DNA of 64,000 nt, from positions 46,597,285-46,661,284 of the forward strand of contig NC_079209.1 of assembly GCF_026745355.1 (NCBI RefSeq). The letters are read 5' to 3'. Below are positions 55,641-64,000 of the stretch, piece by piece. The position numbers were made by a program, and so were the translations under genes. The notes under the pieces are model-generated. The model was not told where the DNA came from and did not search any database. It worked only from the letters and a program-made list of their open reading frames with translations. The stretch is from Beta vulgaris subsp. vulgaris. Taxonomy: Eukaryota; Streptophyta; Magnoliopsida; Caryophyllales; Amaranthaceae. The stretch's first letter is position 1. Each line of letters opens with the position of its first letter.

Positions 55641-57228
55641 CAGTGGCGGACCTACATGCGATCACTTGACCAACCACTAATTCTAGAAAAAACGCTGAAC
55701 TTACCCTAACTGATCTTTCTCTTTCTTGTTCTCAAATCTCGCCACATCCCACGACTCACCACGTTGTCACGCGTTCCTTTGTCGTCGACGGTTGACAGTC
55801 ACCGCTCATTCATCAATCTATGTGCTCGCCATTCTTCAATCCTTCGTTCAGCCACTCTATGCTTCTTGAGCTTCTTCAGATCTTCGTCGTTAATCGTCAC
55901 CATTCATTCTTCGTCTTCAGTTCTTCAATTCTTCTTCGGCGGCACTCAGCAGGCTTAATAGTGTGTGCGACGTGTTTACTCACTCCAGCAACTTTCGTCG
56001 TCAGTTCTTCATACTTCATGTATTCTTCTTGACCTTCTTGGCTTCTTCATTTGTTGTTGAAAATTGATTTTTTTTTTCATTTGTTGCTGAAAATTAGGCT
56101 ACTAAGGATTGTGTATTTATGTCATTTGGATTTCATTTGTTTCTGAAAACTGAATCATGATTTAATTTTGTCATTTGGAGTTCATTTGTTGCTGGAAAAT
56201 TTGTCATTTGCAATTTATTTATTGCTGAAAATTGAAATCATGGTTGTGTTGTAATTTAGAAATTAGGTTAGGATGCCAAATTGAAGGTAAAATAATTGTG
56301 TTGTGAATTTATGATTTAGGAATTAGGTTACTAAGGTTAGGATGATAAATTGATAGTAGAATGATTGTGTTGTGATTTAGGAATTAGGTTATAAGATGGC
56401 AAATTGTGATTTCGAAATCATCATTTTAAATGATGTATCATGTATGATGTTCTTGATTGTATTGTGATTGTATTGGTGTGCTTTATTGTATTGTGATGAC
56501 CTATTCGATCGACTTATTTAATCTCATTCAAATTATTAATATAATTTTCAAAAGGAAAAATACGAGGGATATATCAAGTTTTTTTTTTCTAAAAGAACAC
56601 CCACTCAAAATTCACCTCCTCCATCTCATCCACCTTCTCCTCCTCCAAATCTTTTCATCACCTCAAGAAAAAGAACAAAATCTTCCTCATCCATCTCAAT
56701 TAGATGAACACCATCTTCCTCTCAACAAAGCGAATAACATTCTTCTCCATCACACATTTCCAAAAACCCATCTTGTTTGTGAATAATTGAACAAATTTGA
56801 TATTGCTAATCTTCCACAAGACCCCGGTATAAGGAGCTAGATGAGTATTTTCACCTTGAAAATATAAACATGAACATACCTTGATAGAAAACCTTGTCAT
56901 CCTACAAATTTTCTGTTTCCTCAAACTTTTATCGAGCCGAAAATCATCGATTTAATGTGGATTGGTTCGACACTTGGTCTTAGCTAGAGTATATTGTTGA
57001 AAAGGAGGTTGCATTTTATTTCGCTTGCTATTTATTCAAGGATGATAACATGACCGAAAGTGATGCTTTTGTTAGCAATGGTTTCAAGTATTGAAATAGA
57101 TTAGATATAATAAAAAAGCATGTTGGTAGTCATAAGAGTGCTTATAGTAATGCTATGATTGCTTTGGAACTTTTCAAGAGCCAAAAGAGTAGCATTACTA
57201 CTGGTTTTTCAAAACAAACAAAAGAAAG
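55641..57228 (+). mobile_element. hAT relic with ZMYM1/TTF-type transposase N-terminus
   Basis: The hAT-like end CAGTGGCGGACCTA starts at 55641. From about 56570 a decayed coding region reads, with stops and frame changes, TPTQNSPPPSHPPSPPP, FDIANLPQDPGIRS, HRFNVDWFDTW, VAFYFACYLFKDDNMTESDA, FVSNGFKY and DIIKKHVGSHKSAYSNAMIA. These are the proline-rich head and TTF-type zinc-finger region of plant ZMYM1-like hAT transposases. A gypsy LTR cuts it at 57229. The right end was not found. Confidence 0.68.
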
Positions 57229-57842
57229 TGTTATAGCCTAAAAATCAACGGCTATAAGTAGGACATGTGGCTCCATCTTGTCCTTACACGTGGCTTTTTT
57301 TTTTTACTGGTGCACAAAACTACATGGTCCAGAAAGATGCATGGCCTAAACTACACCTTTCTGAGCAAAGAGAGTTGTACTAGCCCTCTTTCTGGCCCAA
57401 TCTGTACTTAGGCCCAGCATTACAAAGGATATCTTTTTAAGAATTGATGATGTGTACACTCCAATCAATGATCGCCACGTGTTATATAATTATTACTCAG
57501 TCAATCAGTTTCTCTCAAATTAGGGTGACATCAAGGTACAACAATCACTATAAATAGTCCTTGAAATCAGGGGAAAGGTACGTTTTTCAAAGCGGGATAC
57601 TGTTATTCTGCCATAAATTCTCTTTCTCTCTCTAAAAGTTTCCTTTTTAATCTTGATACCTGACTTAAGTTTCGGAGGGGGGAAATACCATCTAAACCTC
57701 CAGGATCGGTCCCTTTTTTGCAGGCCTAAAAGCGGAGCTCAGGTTAAGGTTTTGGGTCCATGCAGTGTTGCACAAGTCTCTTATTATGGAACCTACTATT
57801 GGGTATAATAGTATTAATTTACGAGTCTAGCACTACGTAACA
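57229..57842 (+). repeat. 5' LTR of a Tat-like Ty3/gypsy element
   Basis: Starts TGTTATAGCC and ends CTACGTAACA, 614 bp, with CTATAAATAGTCC (TATA, about 57550). It is followed by TGTGTCGTCTGTAGGGAGA, close to the TGGCGCCGTCTGTGGGGA primer-binding site of this group. The 3' LTR is missing. Confidence 0.82.
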
Positions 57843-57893
57843 TTTTGTGTCGTCTGTAGGGAGACGCAACAATGACTAATTGTCACTCATCCA

Positions 57894-59587
57894 ATGTGGC
57901 TAGAAACCGGAGTTGAGATTCAAGTGGAGGATACAGTGGGCGATGAAAGGCCACCAAGGGGAAGAGATAGGCCCCCTGCTATTGTCAACCTTTCTGGACG
58001 AAGCAGGGAGCCTATCATTCAAGAAAATCCTGAGCGTCTAGTTACGGCTACCCATTTGGAAACAGTATGGAATGACATTCAGGCCAGGATGGTTGCTGTC
58101 ATGGAGGAGCAAATCAAGAACAACATGTTGTTTTTCCAAGTCAATCCAGACCCGACTGCTAAAGCTCCACCCAGGGGACAGTCTCAAGAGGGCCGTCCAG
58201 GGACAAGCAGGCCTCCTCGGCAGGAAGTGTCCAAGCGGGTGTCGAAAGGAAAGTAGCCGGCGGTCAGTGTGCCCCAGAGGAAAATGGATTGGAAGCTGGT
58301 GGTCTGTCCAGGAGATAATATACCTCCTAGTGGTCACAAAATGGAGACAAATGCTAGGGAGTATTTGGAGGCAAAGAAGGCAGCAACCTTACAATGCTCA
58401 GCCTCACCTCAGGGTCCACAACTTATTTGAGAGATCCTCCATTAAAACTGCCATCCAGAACGACAGGAAGGAGTCAAGGACCATCTGCTGTCCAACCAAG
58501 GCAAGAGAAAACTGTATTGCAACCTATAGTGTATAGGCGTCCAGGCCTAGCTAACACCTCTTCTAATCCTATGTTAAAGGAATATCGACGGGAGCACATA
58601 CCCACTGAGGGACCTTCGGGGGAACTCAAGATTAACTGGTTGACCCCATTCTCGGCCAGAATCATGGAGTCTCCTATGTTCCCACAGGTTAAGCTACCCA
58701 CGATAGAACCCTTTAACGGAATTACTGATCCACACGATCACCTATCAGCATACAAGCATCAGATGTATGTTCAAGCAGTCGATGATGCTACTTGGTGTAA
58801 GAATTTTCCAGCTACTTTGAAAGGAGTAGCGCAAAAGTGGTTCAATAACCTTCCTCCTAACTCAGTGAATAATTTCACATAGCTTAGTATTATGTTCACT
58901 AGTCATTTTGTAGCAAATCGACAGAACATAAAACTAGCATGCATTTGGGGAAGGTCATCCAAGGACCAGAGGAGGCTTTTAAGAAGTATTGTGAAGAGAT
59001 TTAACCTAGAAGCATTGCAGATTCAGGATCTGAATGCCGGAGTGGCCTTTGACGCCTTCATAAAGGGTCTGAGGCCAGGAAGCTTAAAATTTGATTTGGT
59101 AAAGAAAAAGATCACCACTCTCACCGAAGCCCTCCAGGAGGCTGAAGCATTAATCCATGCAACAGAAGTGTGTGCAGAGGCAAAGCATCCGAAAGTAAAG
59201 AAGACTGAAGAAGTAGTTCAGCCAAAGAAGAACAATCCCAAGAAAGCTGAAACTTGGGCATTGACTTCAATGGCCTCATCCAAAAGAAGTAAAAGAAGTG
59301 AACCAGCGACATCGGCGAAACCTATAGAACTCACTAAAGATCAATACTCCATTCTTATGGAGGGAAAAGATCAACATGAATGAAAGGCGCCAGCTGAAAT
59401 GAAAACTCCCTACAGAAACAGGGATAAGATCAAATATTGCCACTTTCATAACGATTGTGGTCATGAAACGAATGAATGCAAGCATCTGAAGAGAGCTCTG
59501 GAAGATTTAGCTCGTAAAGGGAAGATGAATTCATATCTACCCCAAAGAGGAAGAAAGTTTCAGAAACGAGATGACCGTCAAAACTGA
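57894..59587 (+). pseudogene. Tat-like gag fragments
   Basis: Open pieces carry RERPPAIV-type low-complexity head sequence, then MFPQVKLPTIEPFNGITDPH, DHLSAYKHQMYVQAVDDATW and GVAQKWFNNLPP (capsid), RFNLEALQIQDLNAGVAFDA and FIKGLRPGSLKFDLVKKK, and the knuckle CHFHNDCGHETNEC. Stops at 58257, 58880 and 59381 and internal frame changes break it. Confidence 0.87.
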
Positions 59588-59643
59588 AGAAAGGAAAGTG
59601 AAAGTATTGACAAAGATGTAGTGCTTGTCATATCTGGAGGGTA

Positions 59644-60192
59644 GTGCTGCAGGAGGTCCAACCAACCGAGGGCATAAGAACTAACCATAGGGAACTCGAC
59701 CAGATCATACTTACCAATCAAGCAGAGTTTGACCCCTTCCCTAAGGTAGTCGTCAGTGATTTGGATCGTGGGAAAATTATAAGAACCCCCCATGACGACC
59801 CTTTGGTTGTGGAGATGAAAATTGCCAATATAAGAGTAAGAAGGATTTTGATTGATACCGGGAGTTCGACCGATATCATCAGCACAGACTGTTTGTCAAG
59901 ATTAAAGTTTAACGAGACTGACTTAGTCCCAGTCCATCATCCCATAATTGGGTTTGCAGGAGGAGTAGTCCACCCTATGAGGACTGTCACCTCGCCCGTC
60001 AGGGTAGGGGACAAGGAAGCATCCAGAACGCTGTTTGTTAAGTTCTTGGTGGTATGAGATCTGATGGCTTACAATGTCATTCTCGGGCAACCCACCTTGA
60101 ACCACATCAAAGCAGTGATTCTTACTCATTTGATGTTAATGAAGTTCGAGTGTGATGGAGGGAAGATCGGATATCTATATGGAGATCGGTAA
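59644..60192 (+). pseudogene. Tat-like aspartic protease
   Basis: RRILIDTGSSTDIISTDCL is the retropepsin active site; the frame stops after LFVKFLVV. A readthrough stretch encodes DLMAYNVILGQPTLNHIKAV, the conserved second protease motif. Confidence 0.87.
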
Positions 60193-60430
60193 GCAGCAAG
60201 AGAATGCTACCTTACTACTTTAAAACCCTCATCATGGATGGGAGAAAAATCAGAACAGCCAAAGGCAATAGATGTTGAGGCGAGCGAGATTCTGAAAGGC
60301 CTGATAGATGATTTGAAGACTGAGGTAAATAGAACTCAGGCGAAGGCCCCCTAAATGAGTAAACCGTCCATTCTCTTGCCGAGCAAGAAGAGGAAGTGCA
60401 TGGCCATCAAAGAAGAAAAAGCTTTCCATC

Positions 60431-61125
60431 ATGGGAATTAGACTAGAGCAGCCGGAGCCACTGGAAGTGCCAGCAGAGATTTACTTGGATGAAAGACGTC
60501 CGAAGAGGCCGCTGAAAGTTGGGTCTGTTCTAAATCCCAAGATCAAAGACGAGTTGGTCAAGCTGTTAAAAGAATTTGAAGATGTCTTTGCATATGCGGT
60601 AGAAGAGATGCCGAGAATTGATCCCGAAGTTGCCGTTCACAAGCTGAACATATATCCTAGTCAAAAGCCAATCCGGTAGAAGAAGAGACACTTGGGTCCG
60701 GCCAGAAATCAAGCCGTCGATCAAGAAGTATAGAAGCTGTTGAAATCTAAATTCATCCGGGAGACTTATTATCTGGATTGGATAGCAAATGTGGTCATGG
60801 TCCCTAAGCCTAATGGAAATTGGAGGATGTGTGTGGACTACACTGATCTAAATAAGGCTTGTCCAAAGGACAATTTTTCTCTGCCAATAATAGATCGGTT
60901 AGTCTATTTCACGGCTGGGCATGCACTAGTAAGCTTCATGGATGCTTACTCTGGTTTTCATCAAATTCCGATGTGGCCAGAAGATCAAGACAAGACCTCA
61001 TTCATTACTGAGAAAGGGATCTATGGGTGGCTGACAATGCCATTCGGCCTTCGCAATGCACCAGCTACCTTCCAACGACTAATAAACACTGTCTTCCAGC
61101 CACAGCTGGGGCCGAACATTATACA
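60431..61125 (+). pseudogene. Tat-like reverse transcriptase, N-terminal half
   Basis: KPLKVGS-type lead-in, LKEFEDVFAYAVEEMPRIDP, then WIANVVMVPKPNGNWRMCVD, KACPKDNFSLPIIDRLVYFT, MDAYSGFHQIPMWPEDQDKT and MPFGLRNAPATFQRLINTVF. A stop at about 60677 and truncation after LGPN make it defective; the catalytic YxDD is lost. Confidence 0.88.
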
Positions 61126-61129
61126 TACC

Positions 61130-61765
61130 TATTTGTTGTCTCCGCGCCAAAGTGTAAAGCATGTTTTGTCCATCGAGTGACAACTTCTTTCGGTATGGCT
61201 CTAACCATGTCATATTTACATAAGATAACATTGCAGGTAAACGAAACCACTACTTGCATAATTGCTCCACATGTGAATAATACTCATCCCATGTCCTTGC
61301 TCGAACAATTCTGTGCCACCTTACACTGAAGGCGCGACAATATGTTTTACATTTTAGTAAATTAGTAAGATATCGTTCAACATCCATTGCAATATGTCAT
61401 CTACATAAAAGGCTCTAGAATGCGGAAATACAATCTTAATAGCTTTCATGGTGCCAACTCCCCATCCATAACAATCACTCTTGGCTCTTGCTATCCGCCA
61501 AATAACATCTTTATTTGTCGTACCACACACAAGAAACTCCCCGTTGTCTCATCCTTTATGAAAGCAAAACCGACATGGAAATTTTGACCACTTGGTGATA
61601 CACCTATCGCTTCCAAAAGCGAAATCTGAAAACGATTTGTTTTGTAGGTTGCATCTAATATTAATACATAAGGAAATAAACGCAGTAGATCGGTAGTTTT
61701 CGGGTGTGCGAAGAGTACATCACTTAGCACATTGGTGCCTTCTTCCCTTTTGTGCCACTAAAAAT
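61130..61765 (-). pseudogene. MULE transposase (FAR1/MuDR-like) core fragment
   Basis: The minus strand reads LSDVLFAHPKTTDLLRLFPY, VLILDATYKTNRFQISLLEA, IGVSPSGQNFHVGFAFIKDE and, after stops, QEPRVIVMDGELAP. These match the MULE transposase DDE domain (first Asp in LDATYKTN; second Asp usually in VTDRE, here VMDGE). The 61130-61400 part has further frame changes. No terminal inverted repeats were found. Confidence 0.78.
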
Positions 61766-62289
61766 AATTATAATCCTTTAGCATCTTGAAAAAGAATTGC
61801 ATCGGTGAAAAAGAACCTATCATATTCCTCTTCAACTTATGCATAGCATTGTTAATGTGTTTGATTGAGCTGTTATTTTCATATTACAAAATTTTTCAGG
61901 TTAGGTCATGGGTACCGGAAGTCACTGGTTGCCTAGAAAAATGCCACATATTTCCTACTCGTGTTTGAAAAAACAAAAAGTAATCAATTTTTTTTTTTGA
62001 TATAATAGATGCAAATAAATAATAAACTACATTTTGTCATGATATAGTAGAATTATGTGAATCAATTCTGCATTTAATAAATATTATTGATTTTTTTTTC
62101 TTCTTATGAAAGCGAATTGACCTATGTCGTCAGCTAATTTATTTAATGATTTTAAGTAATGAAATAATTTATTTAGTCATACTTTGAAAATTATTTAAAT
62201 AATTTATACATATTTAAGTTTAGTAAAAAGGATTTTAAAATGGATTAGAGGAACCTAACAATGCCAAGTATCGAATCATTAAATAATTA
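61766..62289. other. AT-rich spacer
   Basis: No gene recognised. Long T and A runs. The right part may already belong to the LTR-like sequence that follows. Confidence 0.4.
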
Positions 62290-62970
62290 TTGAAAGTACA
62301 AACACAATTTCCTAAGCGTAAGAGGGTTAATTGTATAAACTCCAAAACCACAAACCCCAAACTCCAAAATTTTCTCTCTCTTCCTTCTCCCTCTCTTTTT
62401 CGGCCTTCACCCCTCTTCTCTCTTACTCCCGATTTTTCTCCTCTTCCTTTAGTTTTCTTCGACAGCCACCGGCATCCACTAGCCGGACCATCGCCACTAG
62501 CACCGGCCGTAGTAACCCGACGTCAGTCGCCTCCTTCTTGTGTCGTCGTCCCTCCTCCCTCCTCCCTCTCTTTGGTTATTTCTTCCTCCTCTATTTTTAT
62601 TTAATTTTAAGTTTATACTTTTGAGGATTGATTTAATGTTTTACTGATTAAAGTTTATAGTTTGATGATTTAAATATAAATGTTAGATTATGTAATTTAA
62701 ATAGTGAAGTAATTAATGTTCAGGTTTATTTATTATGTTTAAATTAAGGTTTAAGTATCAAAACATGGATATTTAGGATTTTATGATTTGGAAAATCATA
62801 GTATTATATTATAGTTTATGAAATTGAGTACTCTTATGATTATTAGTATGTTTAAGCATGTTTTGAAGGGTTTTAGATACATTATAAGTTGCTGAAATTT
62901 TTATTATGCTTATGATGGAGTTTTAATTGTCAAAGTATGAGTTTTTGAGGGTTTTTAATGACTAGTGTTA
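62290..62970 (+). mobile_element. Chromovirus-type LTR fragment
   Basis: A pyrimidine-rich CTCTCTCTTCC leader with a GC-rich block (62400-62580) is followed by AT-rich DNA with TTTTTAATGACTAGTGTT, which resembles 15205-15245 in the old LTR (TTTTTAATCACTAGAATAGTTG). ORFs in the GC-rich block are the same kind of leader shadow seen in the other LTRs. Ends were not resolved; it seems to be broken at about 62970. Confidence 0.45.
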
Positions 62971-64000
62971 TTTCCCTAGGAACACTACAAGAGGGGGGGG
63001 TGAATTGTAGGTGTAGAAATAAACGTATTTGCGGAAATTAAAACTTAAACGAATAAACAAGCTAGAGGAACACAAGGGATTTTTACGAGGAAAAACTTCT
63101 TGGGCCAAACAAGAAGAAACAACCTCGACCACTAGGGATTTTAAACTCAACACTTTCACTAATTAGGCCAAACAACTTTGTTACAACCTAATTCTAACTC
63201 GAGCCACACTTGAGTTCCTAAACTCAAGTTCCTGAACCACTGTTCCCTTAACAGCAGTTCCTCTCAACTTCACTCGAAGTTTTCTCACACATACAAGCTT
63301 CACTCAAAGCCTTTCTCTTACAGAACTTCACTCAAAGTTCCCTTACCCCAAAAACCAAAATACAATTGATCGAAATAAGCTTAGTGGAATTAGAGTAAGA
63401 AGGCAAAGAACAAATGGCTATTATGAGAGAATGAAGGCACTGACACTTAATAAGTTAAACTCACTTAATTACTTAGTCAGACACATTTGGAACTTATCTA
63501 GACTTCTATATTTATAGTGTTAATCATGAAGAACGTGGGATTAATAGAGTACAGTTTAATCCATTACCCATGATGTTCCTTCCCCTAAGGAACACGTTTA
63601 CATCATGTCCCATGATCCCATGAACTATAAATGAACGTGGATAATCAGCCATTACTCCTAAATAATAGGAGTTCCTTGAGCTTATCCGAAAATCAGTTTT
63701 ATAAACACTTTTTATCTTTAAACTGAATTTTAATCTTTAAGAAAATAATATCTTTTAAAAAAATCTTTCTAAAACCGGATATTTATTTTCTTATTTTCCG
63801 AAAAATAAAATCTTTTCAAAACAGATTTTCTTTTTAAAACTGATTTTATCATTTGAAATTAGAATATAACTAATTTCCTATAATTAGGCATGACTTACCA
63901 TATATTTTTAACCGTTATATGTACACGCCTAAGTCTAGTTCCTTTATTATAGTTCCTTTAACATATTTTTCAAGTGCCACTTAGTTTGTTCCTTACAAGG
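62971..64000 (+). repeat. Probable LTR retrotransposon end sequence running off the window
   Basis: It opens with CAAGAGGGGGGGGTGAATTG, resembling the purine tract of SIRE-type copia elements. It then has repeated words (GTTCCT, ACTTCACTCRAAGTTT) and no long ORF. Assignment is tentative and the right boundary lies outside. Confidence 0.35.

Larger units (their letters stand above)
57229..61125 (+). mobile_element. 3'-truncated Tat-like Ty3/gypsy element
   Basis: Plus-strand order is LTR, gag, zinc knuckle, protease and the first half of RT, with multiple stops and frameshifts. It breaks off inside RT near 61125, just after NTVFQPQLGPN, before the YVDD motif. MULE-derived sequence on the opposite strand follows. 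Integrase, RNase H and the 3' LTR are absent. Confidence 0.88.

Noticed and set aside
55764..56032. Ser/Phe-rich ORFs inside the hAT relic
   Set aside because: Overlapping frames over a TTCTTC-rich tract; low complexity rather than a protein.
62290..62624. ORFs of about 100 codons rich in Ser and Pro near the right edge
   Set aside because: Same leader-like composition as the other chromovirus LTRs; overlapping frames and no recognisable domain.
1..64000. CRISPR arrays, operons, phage or bacterial defence genes
   Set aside because: None of the repeats has the spacer structure of CRISPR; all recognised genes are plant or plant-TE, with spliced introns.

Overview
The window is nuclear DNA from a flowering plant, most likely a eudicot. 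Host genes carry many spliced introns, one of them a minor-class AT-AC intron. Most of the rest is plant transposable elements: Ty3/gypsy chromoviruses, Ty1/copia, a LINE, a SINE, hAT, Stowaway MITEs and a MULE fragment. The species cannot be fixed from sequence alone. There is no prokaryotic or organellar gene content and no CRISPR array.

Two host genes are supported, both on the minus strand. (1) Positions 328-7792 hold the first ten coding exons of a receptor-like kinase of the ALE2 type: signal peptide, a very long repeat-built proline-rich ectodomain, the conserved cysteine domain and the membrane span. The kinase exons lie beyond the left edge. (2) Positions 37336-49144 hold a complete ten-exon gene for a CWF19/CwfJ protein with two CCCH zinc fingers (Arabidopsis C3H64 type, 609 residues). 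From memory the Arabidopsis homologues At5g56890 and At5g56900 are neighbours, so this looks like conserved microsynteny with a spacer swollen to about 29.5 kb by transposons.

Layout. 1-7.8 kb: ALE2-like gene. 7.8-10.8 kb: AT-rich spacer with a copia relic. 10.85-12.80 kb: a Stowaway-type MITE split by a 5'-truncated LINE with a 15-bp target duplication. 14.25-27.98 kb: an old chromovirus LTR split by a young full-length chromovirus (15988-27214, target duplication AAACG). 28.3-29.5 kb: a non-autonomous hAT holding a tRNA-derived SINE head and another MITE. 30.4-35.3 kb: copia remnants, one with two unlike LTRs. 36.76-36.95 kb: a SINE with a 15-bp target duplication. 37.3-49.1 kb: the C3H64-type gene, whose introns hold a 1.2-1.5 kb duplication, two TA-microsatellite-targeting elements (one carrying a gene fragment) and a MITE. 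49.25-54.61 kb: a copia element (target duplication ATTTC) inserted 106 bp upstream of the C3H64-type start codon, in the same orientation. 54.96-55.34 kb: a Stowaway MITE. 55.6-61.1 kb: a ZMYM1/TTF-type hAT relic cut by a truncated Tat-like gypsy. 61.1-61.8 kb: MULE transposase relic. 62.3-64.0 kb: LTR-like sequence running off the edge.

No cooperating pathway is encoded. The points of interest are how transposons meet the two genes: a possible LTR-supplied promoter for the CwfJ gene, a gene-capturing TIR element in its intron, a U12 intron in a splicing-related gene, and recent repeat growth in the receptor ectodomain. Exon borders come from splice consensus, frame and family similarity read by eye, with no alignment run.
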